From Burkholderiales bacterium (GTDB lineage: Bacteria; Pseudomonadota; Gammaproteobacteria; Burkholderiales; Burkholderiaceae_C), in assembly GCA_017307865.1 (NCBI GenBank), contig JAFKGE010000021.1:55971-119970 (forward strand): 64,000 bases of DNA. Reading direction: 5' to 3'. Within the stretch, counting starts at the first letter, position 1. Each line of letters begins with the position of its first letter. The notes beneath the pieces were generated by a model. That model saw only the letters and a program-made list of their open reading frames with translations. It was not told the origin of the DNA and searched no databases. Shown in pieces: positions 22,311 to 30,421 of the stretch. The translations under genes were made by a program, and so were the position numbers.

Positions 22311-22814
22311 TCAGCCGTGCTTCTGGAACACGCGGCTGGTGCCGTCGCGCAGCACCAGCACCGTGTCGTATTGGTCGCGCCGCCCTTTGTAAACGGCGCC
22401 GTCCATGCCGGGTGAGCCGACGGGCATGCCGGGCACCGCCAGGCCCAGCGCGTCGGGGCGCTCGCGCAGCAGGCGCCGCACCTCGGCCGCGCCCACGTGG
22501 CCTTCGACCACGTAGCCGCCCACCAGCGCGGTGTGGCAGGAACCGTATTTGGCTGCCAGCCCCAGCCGGGCGCGCACGGCGTTGTTGCCGGTGTCGTGCG
22601 CCGTCACGGCAAAGCCGTTTTGCTCCATGTGGGTGATCCAGTCGTGGCAACAGCCACAGCTGGCGTCCTTCCAGACCTCGACCGCCGTGGCCTGGGGCGC
22701 GCGCTGCGCCCACAGCGGGCCGCTGGCCGCGGCGGCCACGCCGGCAGCGGCCCAGCGCAGGGCGTGGCGGCGGGATGATGGGGATGCGAGAAGGGTCATG
22801 GGGGTCTGGTTCAT
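22311..22814 (-). CDS. DUF411 metal-binding secreted protein
   Basis: A 167-residue protein with a signal sequence that starts with a twin arginine (SSRRHALRWAAAGVAAAASG) and is cut near PLWAQ. The mature part carries WKDASCGCCHDWITHM, the CGCC-H metal-binding motif of DUF411, plus SCHTALVGGYVVEGHV. DUF411 proteins are periplasmic and often occur with copper resistance genes, but no copper gene is near here. The start may be 22814 or the ATG five codons later. Confidence 0.87.
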   Translation of the reverse strand: MNQTPMTLLASPSSRRHALRWAAAGVAAAASGPLWAQRAPQATAVEVWKDASCGCCHDWITHMEQNGFAVTAHDTGNNAVRARLGLAAKYGSCHTALVGGYVVEGHVGAAEVRRLLRERPDALGLAVPGMPVGSPGMDGAVYKGRRDQYDTVLVLRDGTSRVFQKHG

Positions 22815-22845
22815 GGGGAGGTTCGATTCTCGCAGGGCGCAAAGT

Positions 22846-23601
22846 TCAATCGGCCAGGCCCAGCACCACGCGCCGCGTCATGGCGCTCTTCTTTTCGATC
22901 TTGGTCACCACCACGGCGCCGATCTCGGCCGTGTTGGCCACGTGGGTGCCGCCGCAGGGCTGCAGGTCGATCAGCTCGCCCTGCCCCGCGGGCGCGCCGA
23001 TCCGTATCGTGCGCACCGTGCCGCTGCCGCGCGGCGGCTGCACGCTCATGCTCTTGACCAGTTCGGGGTGCGCGTCCAGCTCGGCGTCGCTCACCGCGCC
23101 CACCACCACCGGCAGGCCGGCGGCCACCAGGCGCGCCAGACCGGCCGTGAGCTGCTCCTTGTCCAGCGGCTCGCTCATGTGAAAGTCGATGCGCGCATGC
23201 TCGGGCGTGATCGAGCAGCCGTTGACCGGCACCGGCACCAGGTGGCACAGCAGGTGCGAGGCGCTGTGAAAGCGCATCAGCCGCCGCCGGCGCGGCATGT
23301 CGATGCGCGCCGCAACCGTGTCGCCAACCAGCAATTTTGATAGCGCCTCGCGCTGATCGGGTGCGGGCACATGCACGATTCGGCCTGTAATCCTGCCCTC
23401 GGCGTCCTTTTCCTTGCGGGTGTCGGCGATGGCGATGCGCGTGCCGTCCGCGGCCTCCAGCCAGCCGGCGTCGCCGGCCTGGCCGCCGCCCAGCGGGTAG
23501 AACACGGTGCGGTCCAGCACCACGCCGGCCGCGTCCACGGCCAGCACCCGGGCGGTGCAGTGTTCAAGTGTTGCGTCCTGGCGAAAGAGTTCTTCGGTCA
23601 T
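22846..23601 (-). CDS. AlaX-type alanyl-tRNA editing protein
   Basis: A 251-residue free-standing editing domain related to the C-terminal editing part of alanyl-tRNA synthetase. The zinc site is formed by HSASH (112-116) and CGGTH near residue 216, and the N-terminal part has YPLGGGQAGDAG. It hydrolyses mischarged Ser- or Gly-tRNA(Ala). Residues about 79-91 (PAPDQREALSKLL) are encoded by a copy of the short dispersed repeat lying in a loop between the two subdomains. Divergent from the creatininase gene. Confidence 0.9.
   Translation of the reverse strand: MTEELFRQDATLEHCTARVLAVDAAGVVLDRTVFYPLGGGQAGDAGWLEAADGTRIAIADTRKEKDAEGRITGRIVHVPAPDQREALSKLLVGDTVAARIDMPRRRRLMRFHSASHLLCHLVPVPVNGCSITPEHARIDFHMSEPLDKEQLTAGLARLVAAGLPVVVGAVSDAELDAHPELVKSMSVQPPRGSGTVRTIRIGAPAGQGELIDLQPCGGTHVANTAEIGAVVVTKIEKKSAMTRRVVLGLAD
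23326..23372 (-). repeat. Short dispersed repeat, copy 4 (inside alaX)
   Basis: On the minus strand the alaX sequence reads TGCCCGCACCCGATC then AGCGCGAGGCGCTATCAAAA, aligned with the element's CCCG block and core. The gene reads it in sense orientation as QREALSK. The left AAGCCAAAT block is not clear here, so this copy is partial or diverged. Confidence 0.5.
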
Positions 23602-23649
23602 GACGAATATCGTAGCAATCGAGCGGTGGGCATGCGTAAGATGGCGGCC

Positions 23650-24480
23650 ATGTCTGCACAGCCTCCCCGCACGCGCCAGTGGTCGGACCTGGCGACCACC
23701 GACTTCGCCACGCTGGACCTGAACCGGGCCATCGCCGTGCTGCCGCTGGGCGCCACCGAGCAGCACGGGCCTCACCTGCCGCTGTCGGTCGACGCCAACC
23801 TGGCGCACAGCATGGTGCAGGCGACCACGCCCCACCTGCCGGCCGACCTGCCGGTGCTGTTCTTGCCGGTGCAACGCATCGGCTACAGCCCCGAGCACGC
23901 GGGCTTTGCCGGCACCCTGAGCCTGAAGGCCGAGACCGTGATCCACCTGTGGACCGACATTGCCGAAAGCGTGCTGGCCAGCGGCGTGCGCAAGCTGCTG
24001 CTGTTCAACACCCACGGCGGCAACGTGGGCCTGATGGACGTGGTGGCGCGCGACTGGCGCCATCGCCTGGGCATGCTGGTGTACAGCACCAGCTGGTTCA
24101 ACCTGCCCCTGCTGGAGCCCGACGGCCGCGACGCGATGGAGCGCATCCCGGCGGCCGAGCAGCGCTTCGGCGTGCACGGCGGCCAGGCCGAGACCGCGAT
24201 GATGCTGGCGCTCAAGCCGCGGCTGGTGCGCCAGTCGCGCTTCAAGAGCTTCGAGTCCACCTCGGAGCTGCGCGCGCGCGACTACCCCACCCTGGGCAAC
24301 GGCCGCAGCGCCAAGCTGGCCTGGGCCGCACAAGACCTCAACCCCGAGGGCGCCGCCGGCAATGCCGCCGCGGCCGACCTGGAAGACGGCCTGGCCCTGA
24401 TCGACGCCGCCGGCCGCGCGCTGGCCACCCTGCTGCGCGAGGTCGATCGCCTGCCCGCCAACACGCTGCGGCCGGCTTGA
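23650..24480 (+). CDS. Creatininase-family amidohydrolase
   Basis: A 276-residue metal-dependent hydrolase. Family signatures are LPLGATEQHGPHLPLSVDA (metal ligands Glu, His and Asp) and LLLFNTHGGNVGLM, with FGVHGGQAETAMML near the C-terminus carrying a further ligand Glu. Members include creatinine amidohydrolase and the mycofactocin and riboflavin-pathway amidases; the substrate of this one is not evident. The start at 23650 gives MSAQPP; ATGs at 23641 and 23635 are possible. The 272-bp inverted-repeat element follows. Confidence 0.87.
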   Translation: MSAQPPRTRQWSDLATTDFATLDLNRAIAVLPLGATEQHGPHLPLSVDANLAHSMVQATTPHLPADLPVLFLPVQRIGYSPEHAGFAGTLSLKAETVIHLWTDIAESVLASGVRKLLLFNTHGGNVGLMDVVARDWRHRLGMLVYSTSWFNLPLLEPDGRDAMERIPAAEQRFGVHGGQAETAMMLALKPRLVRQSRFKSFESTSELRARDYPTLGNGRSAKLAWAAQDLNPEGAAGNAAAADLEDGLALIDAAGRALATLLREVDRLPANTLRPA

Positions 24481-24539
24481 CGGCCGTCGGCAAGCTGTCG
24501 CGCGCGCCCGGCGCAGCGGCGGGCGCCGCGTGGGGCTGA

Positions 24540-24811
24540 CTAGGGCCTGTTCACGCCATTTCTGCCCGTGCGAACGCGGACAAATCCGCGCCAATCAAGG
24601 CGCGCGACGACGCGAAGGCCGAGGCCTTGGCTAGGAGCGCAACGCCGAGTGGCGCGGATTTGTCCACGTTCCCTTCGGGTTGCGACCAGAAAGGGCCATT
24701 CGCGGCGTTGCCAAGCCTCGCTGGGGCACCACCCCAGCTTCGTTTGGCGCCTTGCGCCTGGCCCTTTCTGATCGCAACGCATCGGGCAGAAATGGCGTGA
24801 ACAGGCCCTAG
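24540..24811 (+). mobile_element. MITE-like element with 29-bp perfect terminal inverted repeats
   Basis: The ends CTAGGGCCTGTTCACGCCAT... (24540-24568) and its exact reverse complement (24783-24811) form a 29-bp perfect inverted repeat. Inside are further inverted pairs: GGACAAATCCGCGCCA near 24578 with its near-complement near 24653, and CCAGAAAGGGCCA near 24687 with TGGCCCTTTCTG near 24760. No transposase is encoded; the open frames are short and have no protein-like features. The element fills most of the 368-bp gap between the creatininase and Bug genes. CTAG at each end could be part of the repeat or a target duplication. Confidence 0.8.
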
Positions 24812-24848
24812 AATTTGCGGCTCGTCAATACCCCGCATCCATCCCGCC

Positions 24849-25820
24849 ATGCTCGACCGCCGCCAGTTCTGCTCCGCCCTCGTGTCCACCGCGGCGCTGG
24901 CCGGCGCGCCCGCGGCCTGGGCGCAGGGCGAGGGGCCGATCCACCTGCTGGTGGGCTTTCCGGCCGGCGGCGGCTCGGACGCCATCGCCCGCCTGCTGGC
25001 CGAAAAACTGCAGGCCGAGCTGGGCCGCACCGTGCTGGTCGACAACCGCCCCGGCGCCGGCGGACAGATCGCGGCGCAGCAGTTGAAGACCGCGCGCGCC
25101 GACGGCAGCACGCTGTTCCTGTCGCACGACCACACCATCTCGATCCTGCCGCAGGTGGTCAAGAAGCCCGGCTTCGATCCGCATGCCGACTTCGATCCGG
25201 TGGGCGGCCTGGCCACCTTCGTCAACGGCCTGGCGGTGTCGGGCGGCACGCCGGCACGCAGCCTGCCGGCCTTCATCGACTGGGTGAAGGCGCGCGGCGG
25301 CCAGGCGCCCATCGGCATTCCGGCGCCGGCGTCCACACCCGAATTCCTGGTGCAGCTGCTGGCCCGGACCTACGGCCTGAAGCTGACCCCGGTGCCCTAC
25401 AAGGGCAGCGCGCCGATGATGAGCGACATGCTGGGCAACCAGATTCCGGCCGGCATCGGCTCGGTGCCCGACTTCATCGAATACCAGCGCGCCGGCAAGC
25501 TGCACATGATCGGCGTGCTGGGCGGCCAGCGCCAGGCCGCGCTGCCGCAGGTGCCCACGTTTGCCGAGCTGGGCATCAAGGGCCTGGAAGACACGCCCTA
25601 CTACGGCATCTGGGCGCCCAAGGGCACGCCGGCCGACTTCGTCAACCGCTTCACGCGCGCGCTGGAAAAGGCCCTGGCCGTGCCCGAGGTACACCAGCAG
25701 CTCACCGACATGGGCCTCACGGTGGGCTACATGACGCCGCGCCAGCTGGGCGAGCGCGAGCACGCCTACACCCGGGTGTGGACGCGCATCATCCAGGACA
25801 GCGGCTTTCAGCCGCAGTAA
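24849..25820 (+). CDS. Bug-family tripartite tricarboxylate transporter receptor
   Basis: A 323-residue periplasmic solute-binding protein. The first 26 residues form a signal peptide ending in AWAQ. The mature part starts with IHLLVGFPAGGGSDAIARLLA and continues with VLVDNRPGAGGQIAAQQ, the two hallmarks of Bug (Bordetella uptake gene) receptors. These bind small carboxylates; no membrane components are nearby, which is normal for the hugely expanded comamonad Bug families. The start is 38 bp after the inverted-repeat element, so that element may shape its promoter. Confidence 0.93.
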   Translation: MLDRRQFCSALVSTAALAGAPAAWAQGEGPIHLLVGFPAGGGSDAIARLLAEKLQAELGRTVLVDNRPGAGGQIAAQQLKTARADGSTLFLSHDHTISILPQVVKKPGFDPHADFDPVGGLATFVNGLAVSGGTPARSLPAFIDWVKARGGQAPIGIPAPASTPEFLVQLLARTYGLKLTPVPYKGSAPMMSDMLGNQIPAGIGSVPDFIEYQRAGKLHMIGVLGGQRQAALPQVPTFAELGIKGLEDTPYYGIWAPKGTPADFVNRFTRALEKALAVPEVHQQLTDMGLTVGYMTPRQLGEREHAYTRVWTRIIQDSGFQPQ

Positions 25821-25829
25821 ACGCCGCGC

Positions 25830-26981
25830 TCAGGCCAGCGCCGGCAGGGCGATGGTGCTGGTGCCCGGGCACAGCGGGCGCGGGAACTCGCGCGTGGCGT
25901 CGATGCAGCCGCCCGCGGCATACACCCCCTGCGGATCGCGCAGGCGTTGCATGCGCGCCAGCACGGCGGCGCGCCGGGCCGGGTGTGCCAGCGTGGCGGC
26001 CGTGCGCCGCTCCACCACCCCTTCGTTCATGCGCAGCGCGCCGTCGGCGTCGGCCTCGACGCCGTGGCGCCAGTGGTGGATCTCGACGCATTTGTCGTCC
26101 AGCCCATAGGGCCGCTCGCGCTGCCAGAAATTGCTGAAGCGCCCGCCACCCAGATAGATGACCCAGGAGCCCTCGTAGCCCTCGACGTCGGCCGAGCCGG
26201 CGTGCGGGTTGCGAAACCACACCCGCGCGCCGGGCACGTAGTAGCGCGGCGGCACCGGCTGCGCCAGCGAGCCGAACTCGGTCAGGAACACCTCGTGAAA
26301 CGCGCCCGAGCGAATGGCGCGGCGCCGGCTGGCCCGAGTGACGGCCTCCAGCAGCGCCGGGTTGCGCAGCGCCAGCTCCTGCGCGATGCCCAGCAGGATG
26401 ACGTACTCGGTGGCGCGATAGCAGGAAAAGTCGTACCGCCGCCCGGTGGCCTCGGGCTGGGTGGCGGCGCGCAGCGCGTCGATCAGCGGCCGGCCCTCGT
26501 GCAGCAGAAAGCCGTGCTCCTCGTCGTAATGCCAGAAGTCGGCCGGCCGCTCGGCCGCGTCGTCGGTGCGAAAGGCCAGCGCCGTGCGGGCCGCCGCGCG
26601 CACGATGTGGCCGCGCACGCCGACCCGGGCCTGCAGCTCGTCCATGCCATCGAAGGCCATGGGCTGCGGCGCCGCCAGCATGGCCACGACGATCTCGCGC
26701 GCCAGCGCCGCGTCGTCGCTGTCGCCGTCGCGCCGCAGCGTGGCGGCCAGCTCCAGCGTATCGAAGCCGGGCGCCCAGGCGGCCAGCGCCTCGGGCGTAA
26801 GGCGCAGGCGCAAGCCATGGCCGGACTCGTCCGCGTGGCACAGCACCCTACGCTCCTCCAGGCCATGCGAGGCCAGCCAGTCGAACAGCTGGCGTTGCAG
26901 GCCCGCCAGTGTCTGCCCCGGCCGGGGCTGCACCCACAGCCCGGCGGCGTGATCGGTTGGCAAGGCGGCTGCAGCGCTCAT
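25830..26981 (-). CDS. Protein-glutamine gamma-glutamyltransferase (Tgl)-like protein
   Basis: A 383-residue protein. From residue about 120 it shares the layout of Bacillus spore-coat transglutaminase Tgl: RGHIVRAAARTALAF, then YDFSCYRATEYVILLG with a cysteine at 187 that aligns with the Tgl catalytic Cys, then VWFRNPH and GSWVIYLGGGRFSNFW. The catalytic-region glutamates of Bacillus Tgl do not seem conserved in place (Ser before Cys187; Ser in GSW). The N-terminal 110 residues and C-terminal 90 residues are extra. If active it would crosslink or deamidate protein glutamines, but the organism is not expected to sporulate. A longer start at 27008 is possible. Confidence 0.65.
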   Translation of the reverse strand: MSAAAALPTDHAAGLWVQPRPGQTLAGLQRQLFDWLASHGLEERRVLCHADESGHGLRLRLTPEALAAWAPGFDTLELAATLRRDGDSDDAALAREIVVAMLAAPQPMAFDGMDELQARVGVRGHIVRAAARTALAFRTDDAAERPADFWHYDEEHGFLLHEGRPLIDALRAATQPEATGRRYDFSCYRATEYVILLGIAQELALRNPALLEAVTRASRRRAIRSGAFHEVFLTEFGSLAQPVPPRYYVPGARVWFRNPHAGSADVEGYEGSWVIYLGGGRFSNFWQRERPYGLDDKCVEIHHWRHGVEADADGALRMNEGVVERRTAATLAHPARRAAVLARMQRLRDPQGVYAAGGCIDATREFPRPLCPGTSTIALPALA

Positions 26982-27036
26982 GCGGCGAGTGTCCGGATTT
27001 GCCAACACGCGCGCATCCGGAATAACGCGCCCCGCT

Positions 27037-27717
27037 TCAGGCGTAGCTGACCCAGTCGCGCCAGGCCGGCCCGACCAGGTGCGGCAGCGTGTTGTAGGTC
27101 ACCAGCATCGGGCCGCGCCGGCCCAGGTTCAGCTCGCTCACCGCCGTGTTGCGGTAGTGCAGGTTCAGCTCGATGCTGACCTCGGGCGGCGCCTGCAGCA
27201 CGCGCGACACCGCCGTCGCGATGGGCCCGCCGCTGGACACCAGCAGCACCCGTTCGGCGCCCGACGCGCGCGCCTGCGCCAGCGCCTCGTCCACGCCCCG
27301 CACGAAGTCGGCGTAGCTGGGCATGCCGGCCGGCGCGGTCTCGCCGCGCATCCAGGCGGACAAGCCATGGCGCAGCAGGCGGAAGTGCTGGCGATACCGC
27401 TCGGGCGTGTCGGGCCTGGGCAGCGGTTCGGGGTGGATGGCGGCAATGACGGCGTGGCTGTCGTATTCGTTCAGGCCCGGCAGGCGCGTGTGCGGCGTGT
27501 CGGCCAGCGCCGCGCCCTCGGCGATGCCCTGCCAGGTCTGCAGCTGGCGGCGCAGCGTGCCGGTCAACACGGCGTCGAAGCGCAGTTCGGGCCCCAGCGA
27601 CTCGCGCCAGTACTCGCCCAGCCGGCGCGCCTGCGCCTGGCCGAGCGCGCTCAGCTGGTCGTAGTCGTCGGCACCGAAGCTCGCCTGGCCGTGACGGACA
27701 AGATAAAGTGCTCCCAT
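27037..27717 (-). CDS. Histidine phosphatase family protein
   Basis: A 226-residue phosphoglycerate-mutase-like phosphatase. The catalytic motif is YLVRHGQASFG at residues 5-15 with the phospho-accepting His in RHG; LTGTLRRQLQTW provides the second Arg, GLNEYDSH the acid region, and VSSGGPIATAVSRVL the C-terminal motif, where the usual second catalytic His appears to be replaced (SSGGPI rather than SHGGPI). Substrate unknown. Divergent from the hybrid kinase gene, 42 bp apart. Confidence 0.87.
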   Translation of the reverse strand: MGALYLVRHGQASFGADDYDQLSALGQAQARRLGEYWRESLGPELRFDAVLTGTLRRQLQTWQGIAEGAALADTPHTRLPGLNEYDSHAVIAAIHPEPLPRPDTPERYRQHFRLLRHGLSAWMRGETAPAGMPSYADFVRGVDEALAQARASGAERVLLVSSGGPIATAVSRVLQAPPEVSIELNLHYRNTAVSELNLGRRGPMLVTYNTLPHLVGPAWRDWVSYA

Positions 27718-27759
27718 GCCGGAATTCTGCCTGCCGCCCGCCACGGCGAGGTCCTGTCC

Positions 27760-29655
27760 GTGACAGCTGCCGACCCGCCCCCCGACGCCGCCGAGCGCGA
27801 GCGGGCGCAGGAGCGCGAGCGCCGCATCGGCGAGCGGCTCAACTACCAGCTGTTCGCGCTCGAGCGCGCCGCGCGCGTGGGCGCCTTTCTGGCGGCGCTG
27901 CTGCTGTGGGTGCTGTTCTACGCGCTGAGCGGCCGCCCGCAGGTGTTCATCTGGGCGGCGCTGATGCATGGCGTGCAGGCGCTGCGCTACTACATGCTGT
28001 GGCGCACCGAACGCGACCATCCGCCGGCGCGCTACCCCAACCACCTGCCGTCGCGCGCCGTCGCCCACGTGGTGCCGCTGCTGGTGGCCGCCTCCGTCGC
28101 CTGGGGCCTGGCGCCCTGGATCCTGCTGCCGCCCGGCCAGCCGCAAACCCTGGCGCCGGTGATGATCGTCATCCTGTTCGGCATGATCGGCGCCTCCATC
28201 GCGCCCATCATGCCGCGGCGCAGCGCGGTGCTGGGCTGGCTGGCGCCCATCACGCTGATGCTGGCGCTGCGCTTTGCCTGGGAGGGCGGCACGCTGGGCT
28301 GGGTGATGTGCGCGTGCACGCTGCTGTTCGGCGCCACCATCGGCCGCTTCGCGCTGATCGAGCACCGCATGCACGTGGCCATGATCGGCGCGCAGCTCGA
28401 CAACGAGACGCTGACCGCGCAGGTGCTGGCGCACGCGCGCGAGCTGCAGCGCCTGAACCAGGAGCGCAACCGCTTCTTCGCCTCGGCCAGTCACGACCTG
28501 CGCCAGCCGGTGCACGCGCTGGCGCTGTTTTCGCGGGCGCTGCAGCGTGACCTGGCCGGCCACGCGCTGCAGCCGGTGGCCGACCGCGTGGTGCAGGCCA
28601 CCGACTCGGTCAGCGGCCTGCTCAACGGCATGCTGGACATCTCGCGCATCGACGCCGGCGCCGTGCACGCCAACTGGGCGCTGGTGGCGGTGGACCAGAT
28701 CTTCCTGGCGCTGGCCCAGCAGTTCGAACCGCCGGCGCAGGAGGCCGGCATCGAGCTGCGCTTTCACACCGGGCCGCAGGTGCTGGTGACCGACCCCGAC
28801 CTGGTGCTGCGCGTGCTGTCCAACTTCATCGACAACGCCATCAAGTACGCCGGCCAGGGGCGCGGGCGCATGCTGATCAGCGCCCGCGTGCGGCGCCGGC
28901 GCCTGCGCCTGGCGGTGTGGGACACCGGCGCCGGCATCGCGCCCGAGCACCTGCCGCACCTGTTCGACGAGTTCTACCAGGTCGGCAACCCGCAGCGCGA
29001 CGTGACGCACGGCCTGGGCATCGGCCTGGCCATCGTGCGGCGCCTGGCCCAGCTGCTGGACGGCGCGGTGGGCGTGCGCTCGCGCCTCGGCCGCGGCAGC
29101 GTGTTCTGGCTCGAACTGCCGCGCGACAAGCCGCTGCCGCCGCGGGCCGCGGCGCCGGCGCACGCGGCCGTCGCCGCGCCCCGCACCGCCGCCCAGCGGC
29201 CACTGCGCGTGCTGCTGCTGGACGACGAGGCCGCTGTCGGCGAGGCCATTCGCCTGTGGCTGGCGCCGCACTGCGCGCGCATCGAGATCACGCAGACACT
29301 GGCCGCGGCCAGCGCCCTGGTGCAGGCCGAGCCGGCCGGCTTCGACGCCTTCATCGTCGACTTTCGGCTGGCCGGCGCCGAGGACGGCATCGCCGCCACC
29401 GCCGTGCTGCGCGAATGCGCCGGCCAGCCCGTGCCCACGGTGCTGGTCACCGGCGACACCGACCCCGCCCGCGTGCGCGCCGCCTATGCCAGCGGGCTGG
29501 CGGTGATGTTCAAGCCGGTGCAGCCCGACGCCCTGCTGCAGCTGCTGCGCCAGCTGGCCGACCCCGCGGCACCGGCCTCGGTCACGGCCGAAGAACAGGG
29601 TCAAATCGACTTGCAGCCCGTACTCATAAAGCGCGGCAAGCTATCTTTGCAATAG
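27760..29655 (+). CDS. Hybrid sensor histidine kinase/response regulator
   Basis: A 631-residue protein: an N-terminal multi-pass membrane region (about residues 35-195, six hydrophobic segments), a coiled coil (ARELQRLNQERNRFF), an H box FASASHDLRQPVHAL with His245, an ATPase domain with NFIDNAIKYAG and GLGIGLAIVRRLA, and a C-terminal receiver with Asp534 in FIVDFRLAG. No large periplasmic sensor is present, so the membrane region itself may sense. GTG at 27760 is the only plausible start after the divergent gene. The last about 19 residues (QIDLQPVLIKRGKLSLQ) come from a copy of the short dispersed repeat and are unlikely to be ancestral. Confidence 0.88.
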   Translation: MTAADPPPDAAERERAQERERRIGERLNYQLFALERAARVGAFLAALLLWVLFYALSGRPQVFIWAALMHGVQALRYYMLWRTERDHPPARYPNHLPSRAVAHVVPLLVAASVAWGLAPWILLPPGQPQTLAPVMIVILFGMIGASIAPIMPRRSAVLGWLAPITLMLALRFAWEGGTLGWVMCACTLLFGATIGRFALIEHRMHVAMIGAQLDNETLTAQVLAHARELQRLNQERNRFFASASHDLRQPVHALALFSRALQRDLAGHALQPVADRVVQATDSVSGLLNGMLDISRIDAGAVHANWALVAVDQIFLALAQQFEPPAQEAGIELRFHTGPQVLVTDPDLVLRVLSNFIDNAIKYAGQGRGRMLISARVRRRRLRLAVWDTGAGIAPEHLPHLFDEFYQVGNPQRDVTHGLGIGLAIVRRLAQLLDGAVGVRSRLGRGSVFWLELPRDKPLPPRAAAPAHAAVAAPRTAAQRPLRVLLLDDEAAVGEAIRLWLAPHCARIEITQTLAAASALVQAEPAGFDAFIVDFRLAGAEDGIAATAVLRECAGQPVPTVLVTGDTDPARVRAAYASGLAVMFKPVQPDALLQLLRQLADPAAPASVTAEEQGQIDLQPVLIKRGKLSLQ

Positions 29656-29658
29656 CAA
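29599..29658 (+). repeat. Short dispersed repeat, copy 5 (3' end of hybrid kinase)
   Basis: The blocks TCAAATCGACTTGCAGCCCG, TACTCAT and AAAGCGCGGCAAGCTATCTT occur in order, in sense with the kinase gene. The gene reads through the element and stops at the TAG at its end, so the element codes the kinase C-terminus. Confidence 0.7.
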
Positions 29659-29763
29659 CTCAACAAATGTGCCGGCGCCTGTCGGCACCCCGGCAGCCAA
29701 TCGCACTCATTCAGGGTGGAGGCCCGGGATCAACTGTTGGCTCGTGCAGGCCTTGCCCATCCT

Positions 29764-30093
29764 TCAAATCATCTGGATGACGAGCTTCTTGCCGCAGGCG
29801 CCGGCATAGCGCCGCAGGGTTTCGAGCGAGGGCGAATGCTTGCGGCTGCCCAGGCTCGATTCGATGCGGGCCAGCACGGGCTGCGACACGCCCATGCGAG
29901 CAGCCACGTCGGCCTGAGTCAGACCCGCGTCTTTCCGCGCGGCCAGCAGTGCCGCCAGGGCGGCGAATTCGTCCTCCAGCGCATCGTATGCAGCCCGGAA
30001 AGCCGGGTCGGCCTTGCGCCTCTTCGCGGCGTGGGCCTTTGGATCGAAGCCGACCGGTTGGTAACCGTCTTCGGTTTGAATTTTGCTAGCCAT
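29764..30093 (-). CDS. XRE-family antitoxin (HigA-like)
   Basis: A 109-residue DNA-binding protein. The helix-turn-helix spans about 52-100 with LTQADVAARMGVSQPVLARIE. The N-terminal 45 residues are the toxin-facing extension common in HigA-type antitoxins. It overlaps the upstream toxin gene by eight bases and is translated after it, the toxin-first order typical of higBA. It probably neutralises the toxin and represses the operon at the palindrome upstream of the toxin. Confidence 0.87.
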   Translation of the reverse strand: MASKIQTEDGYQPVGFDPKAHAAKRRKADPAFRAAYDALEDEFAALAALLAARKDAGLTQADVAARMGVSQPVLARIESSLGSRKHSPSLETLRRYAGACGKKLVIQMI

Positions 30094-30412
30094 GGAGCAC
30101 CTCTTTCAAACGCCTGCGGGCGAGTTTCAGTTCCTTGTGCGGGGTCTGCTGCGTCTTCTTGATGAAGCCGTGCAGGATCACGATGCGCTGCCCGACCAGG
30201 GAGCAGAAGAACGCCCGCCCGATGCCCTCGGCGGCCTTGGCGCGAATCTCGAACAAGCCGTCGCCGAAAGGGCGCGTATACGGCAAGCCGAGGTTCGGCC
30301 CGGACACCACCATCTGCTCCACGATTCGCACATAACTGGCGCTGATGCCGGATGGCCATGCCTCGATGCCCGCCTGCACCGAAGGGTTGTAGTAGGCGAT
30401 GGTGTAGGGCAC
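30086..30412 (-). CDS. RelE/HigB-superfamily toxin (phage Gp49-like)
   Basis: A 108-residue protein with PFGDGLFEIRAKAAEGIGRAFF and a later GQRIVILHGFIKKTQQTP, the pattern of the Gp49-like/HigB branch of RelE toxins (beta strand, Arg-rich, then HGFxKKxxxxP). Such toxins cleave mRNA on the ribosome. The start is a GTG at 30412, with no competing ATG upstream in frame. It is the first gene of the pair; the antitoxin gene overlaps its end. Confidence 0.87.
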   Translation of the reverse strand: MPYTIAYYNPSVQAGIEAWPSGISASYVRIVEQMVVSGPNLGLPYTRPFGDGLFEIRAKAAEGIGRAFFCSLVGQRIVILHGFIKKTQQTPHKELKLARRRLKEVLHG

Positions 30413-30421
30413 CGCGCGATT

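Noticed and set aside
24540..24782. Minus-strand 80-codon frame inside the inverted-repeat element
   Set aside because: It lies in a MITE-like element with paired ends and has no ribosome site or recognisable domain.
29669..29690. GTGCCG/CGGCAC hairpin after the hybrid kinase as a terminator
   Set aside because: The stem is short and no T run follows on either strand.
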